64,000 bases of DNA from Paramylibacter ulvae (GCF_014652655.1 NZ_BMZF01000001.1:1-64000), one strand, 5' to 3'. Shown: positions 33,620 to 44,452, numbered from the stretch's first letter. The notes: generated from the sequence alone by a model not told the origin. Numbers and translations are program-made.

Positions 33620-34152
33620 GGCGTTTTACAAAAACGATCCAATGAAATTGGCCCCGCGCCCTTGATCAAAAGTGTGGCAAACAGCAGATACCAAAACAGG
33701 CGTTGATCGGCGATCAGCTCACCTGATTGGTTGTTAAACCAGCCGCCAAATTTCGCGCCGTGCCCTGTGACATCAACCAATGTTTGCACCGCAACGAACC
33801 CCATCATGCCAAGTGCCGCCAAACGCGTGAACAGGCCAAGCACGATAAACAAAGGCAGGATCAATTCCGCCCAAGTCCCAGCAATCGCGATCAGTTTGTA
33901 GATAAAGCCAAGTTGGCTAGGGTCATAACCAACCGCCTCCATTGCCTTGGGGAAAATTTGCACATATCCGTTTGGGTCAAGCGCGAACAACCCGCTAAAG
34001 CCTTCGCCCAATTTGGTGGCGGCGGATTTCCAGAAATACATCAACAGGGTCGCTGCAAAAATGAAACGCGCAAATGTGGGTAAAAACCACCCCGCCAACA
34101 TCGCCGAAATCCGTGCAAAAATGCGATCGTGTAGCTGTAAAATCCAAGTCAT
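33616..34152 (-). CDS. DoxX-family membrane protein of the bufferin cluster
   Basis: Inner-membrane protein of 178 aa with four hydrophobic helices: RFIFAATLLMYFWKSAATKLG early, then LIAIAGTWAELILPLFIVLGLFTR, the DoxX signature region. Last gene of the bufA-bufB-bufC-doxX order known for DUF692/MNIO RiPP clusters. DoxX proteins there are thought to support redox chemistry or export at the membrane, without a settled role. Confidence 0.85.
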   Translation of the reverse strand: MTWILQLHDRIFARISAMLAGWFLPTFARFIFAATLLMYFWKSAATKLGEGFSGLFALDPNGYVQIFPKAMEAVGYDPSQLGFIYKLIAIAGTWAELILPLFIVLGLFTRLAALGMMGFVAVQTLVDVTGHGAKFGGWFNNQSGELIADQRLFWYLLFATLLIKGAGPISLDRFCKTP

Positions 34153-34161
34153 GTTTTCCCC

Positions 34162-34923
34162 TTAACCCTTTATTTTATTGATGATACCCGTAGAAATCAT
34201 CATAGTGATGACATTTGATATATCAAATTCGTTATCAATCTGTTGCGTCTGTTCAAACGCAGTTTCAAGTGTTTCGCCACATTGGATATGTTCCAGAAAG
34301 TGCGCGATGCTCGGGCTGATTAGCGCGGCGTCCACGTCAAATTCGGGGCGGAATATCAACACGGTTTCGCCGTGTGGCGCAACAGGGTGCGCATTGTCGA
34401 TCATGTTGTGATGCCAGATGCTCTGAATCGGGTGTTCGGACCGAATAATCTGCGCCGCTGGTACCAGATCAAAACGGGATTGCAACAATGCATCCTCGGG
34501 CATATCAACCAGTGTTTGTGGATCAAAGCCAAGCGCATCTGCTGCGTGGTATGATTGTCGCCGCGCCAATTCCAACCGCGCCACATCGGGCAAATAGGCC
34601 AGATGCGCCACGGGTTCGAATGTGGATAAAAATGCTGGAAATTCAGTGCCATAAAACATCAGCATTGGATTTTCAGGGGGAAATTCGCGCACATAAACAC
34701 CCGCCATCGCGTTGAAAAATTCGGTGCCAACCAATTTGTGAATAACGGGAAATGCGGTTTGCATCGCATCAATCAAGCTGGTGACAACATTATTGCGATA
34801 AACGTCAAATCGTTTGCCGGCGGGGCGACCGGTTGGATCAATCAATCCAGGTGGTGTTGGCAAATCTGGGTCGAGAACCGCGTCGGTGAAAATCGGTTGG
34901 CTAACCACCATCGGATCGGCCAT
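34162..34923 (-). CDS. BufC/HvfC-like MNIO partner protein (DUF2063)
   Basis: Partner protein of 253 aa for a multinuclear iron oxygenase. The N-terminal DUF2063 domain (about 10-110, with GKRFDVYRNNVVTSLIDAMQTAFPVIHKLVG and FNAMAGVYVREFPPENP) and a C-terminal domain match HvfC/BufC. These bind the precursor leader and deliver it to the DUF692 enzyme. It overlaps the bufB stop by one base (TGATG), so it is coupled. The start at 34923 is set by that overlap. Confidence 0.85.
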   Translation of the reverse strand: MADPMVVSQPIFTDAVLDPDLPTPPGLIDPTGRPAGKRFDVYRNNVVTSLIDAMQTAFPVIHKLVGTEFFNAMAGVYVREFPPENPMLMFYGTEFPAFLSTFEPVAHLAYLPDVARLELARRQSYHAADALGFDPQTLVDMPEDALLQSRFDLVPAAQIIRSEHPIQSIWHHNMIDNAHPVAPHGETVLIFRPEFDVDAALISPSIAHFLEHIQCGETLETAFEQTQQIDNEFDISNVITMMISTGIINKIKG

Positions 34924-35792
34924 CACGCGACCTTTTGCACGGTGTTTGCCAGCAATGCGTCGGCCTGTGCAGCCTCTGATGCCAGAACGTCCCATGATGG
35001 GATATCATTGTCCCATTCGATCAATGTCGGACGTGGTCCAGAACGGGCAAGCGTGTATTCATAAAGCGCCCAAACGGGATCGACGACCGCGCGCGAGTGG
35101 CTGTCGATAAGCAAGGTCTCACCGTGATCATCGGCGTCTTCTTCATGCCCGCCAAGATGGATTTCCCCAACATGTTCAAGAGGATAGGCATCAATATAGC
35201 CTTGTGGCGAATACTGTTGGTTGGTGGCGGAGACAAACACATTGTTTACATCCAGTAACAAGCCACAGCCCGTGCGTTTGGCAACCGCCGACAGAAAATC
35301 AATTTCTGACATATCGCTTTCGGCAAAGGCGACATATGTGCTGGGATTTTCCAATAACATTTGGCGCCCAACGGTGTCTTGCACCTGATTGATATGATCA
35401 ACCACACGATCAACCACATCCTGTGTGTAGGGCACAGGGAGGAGATCGTTCAAAAAATGCGTGTCATGCGTGGACCACGCCAGATGTTCCGAAAACAGGG
35501 CAGGGTTGAGCCAGTCGACCAGATGTTTCAAACGCGCAAGGTGATCCGCATCGAGCGGACCCTCAGCACCGATAGACAGGCCAACACCGTGGCAAGAAAT
35601 AGGGTAAATTTCGGCCAGATGTTTAAGTTGGGCAATCGGTCGTCCGCCATCGCCCATGTAATTTTCGGCGTGGATTTCCAGCCAAGAAATGACAGAGGTG
35701 TCTTTTAAAATGTCGTTTAAATGTTGCGCCTTATAGCCAACGCCCGCACGGTTGGGCATGGGATTAGGTGCGGATTTTGATTGATCCAACAT
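34923..35792 (-). CDS. MNIO-family (DUF692/UPF0276) RiPP-modifying enzyme, BufB/HvfB-like
   Basis: Enzyme of 289 aa of the multinuclear non-heme iron oxygenase family (MbnB, TglH, BufB, HvfB), TIM-barrel fold. Conserved metal-site segments visible: EIHAENYMGDGG, SCHGVGLSIG, FSEHLAWSTHD, LENPSTYVAF, LLDVNNVFVSATN, GEIHLGGHEED and IDSHSRAVVDPVW. In the family it converts precursor cysteines to thiooxazole/oxazolone-type groups that bind copper. ATG 35792 gives the family length; upstream in-frame starts would run back through most of the gap to the precursor gene. Confidence 0.92.
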   Translation of the reverse strand: MLDQSKSAPNPMPNRAGVGYKAQHLNDILKDTSVISWLEIHAENYMGDGGRPIAQLKHLAEIYPISCHGVGLSIGAEGPLDADHLARLKHLVDWLNPALFSEHLAWSTHDTHFLNDLLPVPYTQDVVDRVVDHINQVQDTVGRQMLLENPSTYVAFAESDMSEIDFLSAVAKRTGCGLLLDVNNVFVSATNQQYSPQGYIDAYPLEHVGEIHLGGHEEDADDHGETLLIDSHSRAVVDPVWALYEYTLARSGPRPTLIEWDNDIPSWDVLASEAAQADALLANTVQKVA

Positions 35793-35847
35793 TATAAAAA
35801 GCTCCCCTTGAAAATAAATGGGGGCAGCATTGCCACCCCCAAATGGC

Positions 35848-36144
35848 TTAGGATGGGATGTCGCGATCCAAGGCTTCCAATGAACCTTTGCGCGCCATGC
35901 CATCGTCGGCCGCTGGCAATTCCATTGTTACGCACGAGCCTTCTGCAACCAATTTCCAAGCGTTACCTTGGTAATCAACTGTTGATGTACCTGCACATGA
36001 TGTGCCTGGACCCGCCGCACAACCGTTTTCACCGGCCAATGCAACGCCGTAACATTTTACGTTTGCTGCGTGGGCAGCGCCTGCGATTGATGCTGCTGCT
36101 GCAACTGCTGATGCGATTGCCACCTTTTTAACTGATTTCGCCAT
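35848..36144 (-). CDS. Bufferin-type RiPP precursor (BufA1/DUF2282-like)
   Basis: Protein of 98 aa. An N-terminal Sec signal (residues 1-26, ending AGAAHA) is followed by a core with four cysteines at 31, 42, 50 and 71: [17 protein letters not shown] and EGSC. This is the DUF2282/bufferin pattern in which some Cys residues are oxidised by an MNIO enzyme to give a periplasmic copper-binding peptide. It is the first gene of bufA-bufB-bufC-doxX. The start is chosen at 36144, where the signal peptide begins. Copper role is by family, not shown here. Confidence 0.87.
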   Translation of the reverse strand: MAKSVKKVAIASAVAAAASIAGAAHAANVKCYGVALAGENGCAAGPGTSCAGTSTVDYQGNAWKLVAEGSCVTMELPAADDGMARKGSLEALDRDIPS

Positions 36145-36288
36145 AAGATTTTTCCTCTGGTATAACTGTTGAACAAGTATCGCGTTCTTGCGATGGGATA
36201 GTGTTAGCAAAGATTTTTTATAACGCGCCACTCACATGGTTGTTATACACGCGTGGTTTATCTGTTGTAACATTTATAAGCAGTGCCA

Positions 36289-36317
36289 CAAAAAAGGGCA
36301 GGCAAACGCCCACCCTT
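36289..36317 (-). terminator. Rho-independent terminator of the fpr transcript
   Basis: Interrupted stem AAGGG/CCCTT plus GGC/GCC with an AAAC loop (36294-36317); six T residues follow on the minus strand. It separates the sulfate-assimilation operon from the bufferin operon, so the latter has its own promoter in 36145-36288. Confidence 0.75.
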
Positions 36318-36343
36318 GATGCAATGAATTGTTCGTTTTTGGT

Positions 36344-37150
36344 TTAACCAACGAATGCTTTTTCTAGTACGAATTCGGCGGGGCTGCTGTTGGAACCCTC
36401 TGTAAAGCCTGCATTTTCACAGATTTCTTTGATGTCCACGTTTAACCCCATTGACCCACAAATCATCACACGATCTGTTGCTGGATTCAGAGGCGGCAAC
36501 CCAAGGTCTGCCGCAACCGTTCCATCCTTCAATAGGGTGGTAATGCGCCCCATTTTTTGGCTCTCTTCTTGGGTTGTTGTGGGGTAATATTTCAATTTAT
36601 CGCCGACAAATTCACCAATCAATGGATCATCTGCAAGGCTCGCGACCAAATCAGCACCGTATTTCAGCTCTGCCACTTCGCGACAGGTGTGGCACATGAT
36701 GACCTCGTCATAACGCTCGTAGAGGTCAGGGTCGCGCATCAATGATGCGAATGGCGCAATGCCTGTGCCTGTTGCGATGAAATACATGCGTTTGGCGGGC
36801 AGCAATGCATCCAAAACCAATGTTCCCACGGGTTTGGGGCGCACGATGACTTCGTCGCCAACCTGAATATTCTGCAATTTAGATGTCAGCGGGCCGTCTT
36901 GGACCTTGATCGAATAAAATTCCAATTCTTCGTCCCATGATGGGGATGCGATGGAATAGGCGCGCAGCAACGGTTTGCCATTGTCGCCCATCAACCCGAT
37001 CATCACAAATTCGCCAGAGCGAAAGCGCAATGATTGCGGGCGTGTCACGCGGAACGAAAACAAACGATCCGTGTAATGGGTAACTTTGGTAACCGTTTGC
37101 GCATCGGGCAATACGGGCTTTGCTTTGGTAACGTTGACTTGTTCGTTCAT
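36344..37150 (-). CDS. fpr: Ferredoxin--NADP reductase
   Basis: FNR of 268 aa. FAD motif LLRAYSIASPSWDEELEFYSI (RxYS), NADP-binding MYFIATGTGIAPFASLMRD, and C-terminal FVLEKAFVG. In this operon it would supply electrons from NADPH, via ferredoxin, to the siroheme sulfite reductase CysI. It is downstream of the DUF934 gene in a 6-gene sulfate-assimilation run. Confidence 0.93.
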   Translation of the reverse strand: MNEQVNVTKAKPVLPDAQTVTKVTHYTDRLFSFRVTRPQSLRFRSGEFVMIGLMGDNGKPLLRAYSIASPSWDEELEFYSIKVQDGPLTSKLQNIQVGDEVIVRPKPVGTLVLDALLPAKRMYFIATGTGIAPFASLMRDPDLYERYDEVIMCHTCREVAELKYGADLVASLADDPLIGEFVGDKLKYYPTTTQEESQKMGRITTLLKDGTVAADLGLPPLNPATDRVMICGSMGLNVDIKEICENAGFTEGSNSSPAEFVLEKAFVG

Positions 37151-37197
37151 CGGTTCAATCTCTGCAATACAAGGGAGGAATTTGTTGCGGCTTTGGC

Positions 37198-37629
37198 TTA
37201 GCCAGCTTTTTTCACATGGTCAAGGTAACTATGGTCGCGCCAATCAGCGCGGAATTGCCATTGATCGGCGGGTTGGCGTTTGGCCAGATCGTCGCTGATT
37301 TCAACTTCGTCAAAGCCAACACGGCGCGCCATTGCGTATTGATCGGCCAAAACATGACCGTTCGCACGCAAACGCCCCGTATAGCCCAACAGGCGCAAAT
37401 GACGTGCTATGGAAAAACCGCGCCCATCGGCAAAGCTTGGGAATGCGATGCGGATCATGGCACAATCGTCAAAGAATGGCACCAAATCGGCAGGGTTTGA
37501 TGTGTTTGGCACATCAATGGCGTAACCATTGGCATGTTGCCAGCGTGACAGGGCGGTATCGTCCCATGCGTGGAAACCATCCGTCCAATCGTCGGGTGCA
37601 AACCCTGTATCTGTTACAATTACGCTCAT
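37198..37629 (-). CDS. DUF934 sulfate-assimilation protein
   Basis: Protein of 143 aa of DUF934. Contains LVPFFDDCAMIRIAFPSFADGRGFSIARHLRLLGYTGRLRANGHVLADQYAMARRVGFDEVEI, the typical central part of the family. Always found with cysI/cysH in alphaproteobacteria; exact role unknown. It overlaps the cysH stop by 4 nt. Confidence 0.88.
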   Translation of the reverse strand: MSVIVTDTGFAPDDWTDGFHAWDDTALSRWQHANGYAIDVPNTSNPADLVPFFDDCAMIRIAFPSFADGRGFSIARHLRLLGYTGRLRANGHVLADQYAMARRVGFDEVEISDDLAKRQPADQWQFRADWRDHSYLDHVKKAG

Positions 37630-38375
37630 GCTTGGTCTCCTGTGCGGGTTGCGCCGCCGTCTGAAAAATGAATGCCACATTCCACCTTGTCAGATCCACG
37701 CCAGCGACCCGAACGCGGGTCTTCGCCAGCAGCGACTTTGGATGTGCATGTGGTTGGCGAACAGCCAATGGATGGATAGCCTTGATCCACCAGCGGATGG
37801 CGGGGCAGGCGGTTATTGATAATATAATCTTGCAAATCTTCGCGGCGCCAATGCGCCAGCGGATTGATTTTAAGGCGTTTGTTTTCCTCTGCCTCGAACA
37901 GATCAAGCGCTGTGCGCGTACCTGCCTGAAACCGTTTGCGCCCTGTGATCCATGCATCAAAATCATTCAGTGCATTTGACAATGGCTCGGTCTTGCGCAG
38001 GTTACAACAGCTTGCTGTATCGGCCAGATGAAGGCGTGCAAATGGATCGCGTTTTTTTACCTGTGCGGCATCGGCGCGAATGGTACGCACATCGGTCAGG
38101 CCCAGTTTTTGTGCGACCTCTGTTTGATAATCCAGCGTTTCTTGAAACAACATTTGCGTGTCGATGAACAAAACGGGCGTATCAGGATTGATCAGCGAAA
38201 TCATGTGCAACAACACAACGCTTTCGGCCCCAAAGGAAGACACCATCGCCACGCGCCCGACCATTGGATCGTTCAGCGCATGGGTCAAGATCGGAATGGC
38301 CGCGTGATGGCGATAGCTATGGTTAAGCTGTTCAACACGCTCCTCAATCGTCAATTCTGGTGCTTCAAATGGCAT
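37626..38375 (-). CDS. cysH: Phosphoadenylyl/adenylyl-sulfate reductase
   Basis: Reductase of 249 aa turning (P)APS into sulfite. The PP-loop region MVSSFGAESVVLLHMI and C-terminal KVECGIH active-site Cys are present. CCNLRKTEPL gives the first Cys pair of the [4Fe-4S] APS-reductase type. The second pair is atypical: GCSPTTC (CX4C) instead of the usual CX2C. Coupled to DUF934 (4-nt overlap) and close to cysI. Preference for APS or PAPS cannot be settled by eye. Confidence 0.92.
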   Translation of the reverse strand: MPFEAPELTIEERVEQLNHSYRHHAAIPILTHALNDPMVGRVAMVSSFGAESVVLLHMISLINPDTPVLFIDTQMLFQETLDYQTEVAQKLGLTDVRTIRADAAQVKKRDPFARLHLADTASCCNLRKTEPLSNALNDFDAWITGRKRFQAGTRTALDLFEAEENKRLKINPLAHWRREDLQDYIINNRLPRHPLVDQGYPSIGCSPTTCTSKVAAGEDPRSGRWRGSDKVECGIHFSDGGATRTGDQA

Positions 38376-38379
38376 GGGA

Positions 38380-40047
38380 TTATTCCGCCGCTATTTTGGT
38401 TTCAGGATAAAGCGCCGCCTTAAACGGTTCGGCGCCCAGACGTTGATATGTTTGTAAAAATGTTTCGTGCTCATCCGCGCGAATTTCAAGATAACCATAG
38501 ATCAAGCGTTCAATCGCTGGCAGCAATTCATCGGCACTGAACCCAGGGCCCGCACGTTCGCCAATGGCAGCGGTTTCTGTACCATCACCACCCAGCGTGA
38601 TTTGATAGTTTTCAACGCCTGCGCGATCCAGACCCAAAATCCCGATATGTCCCACATGGTGATGACCACAGGCATTTATACAGCCAGAGATTTTGATTTT
38701 CAGTGCGCCAATTTCATGTTCAAGTTTCAATTCATCAAAACGGGTGGCGATTTCTTGGGCCACGGGGATTGAACGCGCCGTTGCCAACGCACAGTAATCC
38801 ATGCCGGGGCAGGCGATGATATCGGAAATCAGACCGATATTCGCAGTGCCAAGGCCAACGGCCTGCAAGGTTTTGTAAACCTCATGCAGATGGGATTTAT
38901 GCACATGTGGCAGTATCACGTTTTGCTCGTGGCTGATACGCAATTCATCGTGGCCAAATTTTTCGGCCAAATCCGCCATCACGCGCATCTGTTCGGATGT
39001 GGCATCGCCCGGCGTGTCGCCTTGTTTTTTTATCGAAATCGAAACAATCGCATATTCATCGTTTTTATGCGCGGATAGGTTGGTATCCACGAATGAACGA
39101 AACGCTGGGTCAGATGATTTTGCCGCATCAAACGCATCGGTGGATGCACTGATATAGGGGGGTGGAGCAAATGCGGCTTCGATATCGTTAAACAATGCGT
39201 GGTTGAATTCACCAAATGCTGCGCGTTGCAGGACAAAGCGTTCTTCGACTAATTCGCGGATTCTTTCGATACCGTTTTCATGCACGGTGATTTTGATCCG
39301 CGCTTTGTATTTGTTATCGCGACGCCCAAGGATGTTATAAACCTGAAGGATGCTTTCCACATAGGGCAACAAATCTTCGCGGGGCAAAAATTCGCGCAAG
39401 ACTTTGCCAATCATCGGTGTGCGGCCAAGACCACCACCAACGATCACCTCAAAACCGGGTTCGCCAGCATCATTGCGCACCATGCGCAGGCCAATATCAT
39501 GTGCCTTGGTCACAGCGCGATCATTTGGTGATCCTGTGATCGCAATTTTGAATTTACGCCCCAAGAATGCAAATTCGGGGTGATCGGTTGACCATTGGCG
39601 CAACAATTCTGCTGTTGGGCGTGGGTCTTCGATTTCATCGGCGGCAGCACCTGCAAAATGATCGGCGGTGACATTGCGCACACAGTTGCCAGATGTTTGA
39701 ATAGCGTGCATTTCCACATCGGCAAGTGCTTGCAAAATATCGGGCACTTCGTTCAATTTTGGCCAGTTATATTGGATATTCTGGCGTGTGGTGAAATGGC
39801 CGTAACCCTTGTCAAATTTATCGGCAATCATCGCAAGCTGACGCATTTTTGCAGAATTCAGCGTGCCATAAGGGATCGCCACGCGCAGCATATAGGCGTG
39901 CAATTGCAAATAGAGACCATTCATCAAACGCAGGGGGCGGAATTCTTCTTCGGTTAGTGAACCATCGATACGGCGTTCAACCTGCGCGCGGAATTGATCA
40001 ACGCGGGTTTGAACGAAATCTTTGTCAAACTGGGAATAGCTGTACAT
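38380..40047 (-). CDS. cysI: Siroheme-dependent sulfite reductase hemoprotein
   Basis: Nitrite/sulfite reductase of 555 aa with duplicated ferredoxin-like and siroheme/[4Fe-4S] halves. Cluster ligands are in TSGNCVRN and in the CINACGHHHVGHIG motif; siroheme-binding RQNIQYNWP and HEQNVILPHVHK are also present. Six-electron reduction of sulfite to sulfide, presumably fed by the Fpr gene of the same operon. Lies 3 bp after the DUF2849 gene. Confidence 0.92.
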   Translation of the reverse strand: MYSYSQFDKDFVQTRVDQFRAQVERRIDGSLTEEEFRPLRLMNGLYLQLHAYMLRVAIPYGTLNSAKMRQLAMIADKFDKGYGHFTTRQNIQYNWPKLNEVPDILQALADVEMHAIQTSGNCVRNVTADHFAGAAADEIEDPRPTAELLRQWSTDHPEFAFLGRKFKIAITGSPNDRAVTKAHDIGLRMVRNDAGEPGFEVIVGGGLGRTPMIGKVLREFLPREDLLPYVESILQVYNILGRRDNKYKARIKITVHENGIERIRELVEERFVLQRAAFGEFNHALFNDIEAAFAPPPYISASTDAFDAAKSSDPAFRSFVDTNLSAHKNDEYAIVSISIKKQGDTPGDATSEQMRVMADLAEKFGHDELRISHEQNVILPHVHKSHLHEVYKTLQAVGLGTANIGLISDIIACPGMDYCALATARSIPVAQEIATRFDELKLEHEIGALKIKISGCINACGHHHVGHIGILGLDRAGVENYQITLGGDGTETAAIGERAGPGFSADELLPAIERLIYGYLEIRADEHETFLQTYQRLGAEPFKAALYPETKIAAE

Positions 40048-40050
40048 GTA

Positions 40051-40350
40051 TTATGCCTCTGCCTGTTTGCCGTGGTCGTAATTTGATGGGCCACGGGTGC
40101 GAAATGCTTCGCGAAAATGGGTGGGAACGGGTTTGCCGCGTTCCAATACGGCATCCGCCAAATAAGGGCCAACCAGCAAATAAGATTGCGCATTGGCCTG
40201 TGCCAACAAATCATTTGCCTCGGCTTCGTCCTCGATAAACATCGCGTTTTCATGGGCGCTGACCCATTCGCCATTTGCGGCGTAATACACAACGTCGCCT
40301 TCGATCAAACGATTGGCGGTTAAAACTTTGGGTTTAAATGGGCGTGCCAT
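40051..40350 (-). CDS. DUF2849 protein of the sulfate operon
   Basis: Protein of 99 aa. Contains NRLIEGDVVYYAANGEWVSAHENAMFIEDEAEANDLLAQA, the DUF2849 pattern. Fixed position between cysG and cysI in alphaproteobacteria. Overlaps the cysG stop by one base (TAATG). Function unknown. Confidence 0.87.
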   Translation of the reverse strand: MARPFKPKVLTANRLIEGDVVYYAANGEWVSAHENAMFIEDEAEANDLLAQANAQSYLLVGPYLADAVLERGKPVPTHFREAFRTRGPSNYDHGKQAEA

Positions 40351-41747
40351 TATGCGAATTCCTGTTCTTCTAATGTGTCGATTGCATCCAATGCGGCGCG
40401 GGGCGCAAGACCCAGCAAGATAATGGCAGGGCCATCCAATGCCACCTGATCCATCAGATCGGGCAACGCACCAAGGGATGTGGAAAGAATATGTTGATCC
40501 GCGCGTGATGCGTTTTCAACAATGGTGATTGGGATCGCACTGTCTGCGCCATGCATCAACAAACGCCCCGCCAAAAAACGCGATGCACGTTTGCCCATGT
40601 AAATGGCGGCGGTGCTGCCTGATTTTGCAAGTGCGCGCCAATCGTGATCGGCAAAGCCATCAACATCATGGCCCGTCAGGATGCGAAATGTTGAATTGCG
40701 CCCACGTTTGGTAAGCGATTGCCCAATGCTGGCCGCCGCCGCACTGGCCGATGTGATGCCAGGGATAATGTCAAACGGAATGCCCGCGTTTGATAGCGCA
40801 TCCATTTCTTCGTCCAAGCGGCCAAAGATCACGGGATCACCTGATTTTAGGCGCACAACATGATGCCCCTGTGCCGCGTGTTTAATCATCAAGGCGTTAA
40901 TATCGTCTTGTTTCCATGATTTTCCAAAACCGCGCTTACCTGTTTCAACAACAATCGCCTCGCGTCGCGCCAATTCCAAAATCGGCGCAGATACCAATTG
41001 ATCGTGGATCACAACATCGGCCTCGTGCAACAAATTACGCGCCTTAAGGGTGAGCAATTCTGGATCACCGGGGCCAGCGCCCATCAAATGCACACGGCCA
41101 GACGCCGCACGTGTGTTCAGCGCATCATCCAACAGGTGATTCAGGGTTTCTTGCACAGCAATCTTGCCGCCACGATCCAATGCACGCGGGCCTGCGTTAA
41201 AATAAAACCGTGACCAAAAATCGCGGCGTTTGCGCCCCATGGGCAATGCATCGGCGGCAGGGCGAAATGCCTGACCGATCCGCGCCAAAATGCCAAGATT
41301 CGCGGGCAAAGATTCTTCGACCTGTTGTTTGATTTTGCGCGCGAGCACAGGGGCGGCGCCCTCTGTCCCAATCGCCACGGTCACAGGGTCACGATCCACA
41401 ATGGCAGGGGTGATAAATTGGCTGTCGTCCAGATTATCAACGATATTGGTTAGCTGGCTTACACCACGTCCGATGGCGGCAACACGCGCATCTTCGGCCG
41501 CATCATCATTTGCGGCGTAAAACAATACGCTTTCTGTAATGTTATCATTTTGCAATGCACGCGATGTAAGTGTGATTTTACCCGCATCCGCCCAATCGCG
41601 CACAACATCGACAGGATCTGCGCCAAATACGTGAATATCCGCCTCTGTACGCAACAACAAACGTAGCTTGGCCACAGCGCATTCGCCCGCGCCAGACACG
41701 ACAACGCGTTTGTTGGAGAGATCGACAAAGACTGGAAAGTGTCGCAT
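40350..41747 (-). CDS. cysG: Siroheme synthase (fused dehydrogenase/chelatase and uroporphyrinogen-III methyltransferase)
   Basis: Fused CysG of 465 aa. The N-terminal half (about 1-150, with RHFPVFVDLSNKRVVVSGAGECAVAKL) is precorrin-2 dehydrogenase/ferrochelatase. The C-terminal half from VHLMGAGPGDPELLTLKARNLL is the SAM-dependent methyltransferase, with RLKSGDPVIFGR and IIPGITSASAAAASIG. Makes siroheme for the CysI product in the same operon. ATG 41762 would add five residues. Confidence 0.93.
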   Translation of the reverse strand: MRHFPVFVDLSNKRVVVSGAGECAVAKLRLLLRTEADIHVFGADPVDVVRDWADAGKITLTSRALQNDNITESVLFYAANDDAAEDARVAAIGRGVSQLTNIVDNLDDSQFITPAIVDRDPVTVAIGTEGAAPVLARKIKQQVEESLPANLGILARIGQAFRPAADALPMGRKRRDFWSRFYFNAGPRALDRGGKIAVQETLNHLLDDALNTRAASGRVHLMGAGPGDPELLTLKARNLLHEADVVIHDQLVSAPILELARREAIVVETGKRGFGKSWKQDDINALMIKHAAQGHHVVRLKSGDPVIFGRLDEEMDALSNAGIPFDIIPGITSASAAAASIGQSLTKRGRNSTFRILTGHDVDGFADHDWRALAKSGSTAAIYMGKRASRFLAGRLLMHGADSAIPITIVENASRADQHILSTSLGALPDLMDQVALDGPAIILLGLAPRAALDAIDTLEEQEFA

Positions 41748-41900
41748 TGGGCTTGCTTTCATTAAATTGGTTTCGTAGACGATATAGGCGATTTGGAATA
41801 ATTTTCCAAGAAAGACCTGTCGAAAGCAGATTTTAAAGGAAATAATTTCTCACAATTGCGATTGTAAGTGAAAAAATCCATGATTTAAGGGAAAAGCAGA

Positions 41901-42362
41901 ATGACCGCCCAATTAGACGCGATAGATCGGAAAATTTTGGTAGAATTGCAGATCGACGCCTCGCAATCGCTTGATGAAATCGCGAAAAAGGTTGGCGCAT
42001 CAAAAACCCCCGTTTGGAACCGCATTCGCAAACTGCGCGATAGCGGCTTAATCAAGCGGGAAACGGTGTTGTTGGATGCGGATAAATTGGGGTTAGAAGC
42101 ATGTTTTTTCGTACTGGTGCGCACATCCGAGCATGAAAAATCATGGCAGGATAAGTTTTTGAAAACATTAAAAGAACGACCCGAAGTATTAGAAGCACAC
42201 CGCCTTGCAGGGGATATTGATTACATCCTTAAGGTGCGCGTGCGAAACGCCAAAGCATATGATAAATTTTACCAAGCATTGATTGGTGAGGTGAAAATTT
42301 TCAACGTCACGGCATTGCTGTCGATGGAAGAAATTAAATCGACGACGTTCCTACCTGTATAA
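41901..42362 (+). CDS. Lrp/AsnC-family regulator divergent from the cys operon
   Basis: Lrp-type regulator of 153 aa: HTH AIDRKILVELQIDASQSLDEIAKKVGASKTPVWNRIRKLRDSG, then the RAM ligand-binding fold with HRLAGDIDYILKVRV. It is divergent from cysG with 153 bp between, and is the likely regulator of the sulfate operon. Its effector is probably an amino acid or sulfur metabolite, inferred only. Confidence 0.9.
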   Translation: MTAQLDAIDRKILVELQIDASQSLDEIAKKVGASKTPVWNRIRKLRDSGLIKRETVLLDADKLGLEACFFVLVRTSEHEKSWQDKFLKTLKERPEVLEAHRLAGDIDYILKVRVRNAKAYDKFYQALIGEVKIFNVTALLSMEEIKSTTFLPV

Positions 42363-42365
42363 GAT

Positions 42366-42794
42366 TTATTTCAACTTCTTGGATTTTTCCAAACGCTCTG
42401 ATTTTTTGCGCACAATCACGGATCGCAAATCATGCATAGCCATCAATAAATCATCGGCGAATGCATCGACCTCTGCGTCGGTGGCGCGTGATTGAAACAT
42501 ATGCGCAGTTAATGAAATCGTATCGATGGTTTGACGAATTTCGTCCGCTTGTTGTTGTGCGATCAATTCTTGGCGCGCGCTAATCCATTCTTGCATGGAT
42601 TGGGTTTCAGCGGCGGTTAATATCGCATCGCCTTGCGATTTAATTTCACCCGTTTTGGTGTTCACATTGGCGATTTGTTGTAATTCCAAACGGCGCTGGC
42701 GGTTTTCCGTATCAACGCGAAAAACAGCGGCACCGTTTTCTTTGACGCGAAAGAATAGACTGTCTGGTTTTTTCATTGCGACGACTTTTCCCAT
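42366..42794 (-). CDS. Hypothetical protein, possibly coiled-coil
   Basis: Protein of 142 aa (MGKVVAMKKPDSLFFRVKENG...) with a long helical C-terminal half rich in Gln, Glu and Ala (AAETQSMQEWISARQELIAQQQADE). No TM, no signal. Converges on the Lrp gene with 3 bp between stops. Looks coding by composition; family not recognised. Confidence 0.65.
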   Translation of the reverse strand: MGKVVAMKKPDSLFFRVKENGAAVFRVDTENRQRRLELQQIANVNTKTGEIKSQGDAILTAAETQSMQEWISARQELIAQQQADEIRQTIDTISLTAHMFQSRATDAEVDAFADDLLMAMHDLRSVIVRKKSERLEKSKKLK

Positions 42795-42866
42795 GATTTC
42801 AATCCTTTACTCGTGATACATCATGTTAAGTAAGGTTTGAATTAGCATTTTTGTGTTTGAAATATG

Positions 42867-44452
<1,586 letters not shown>

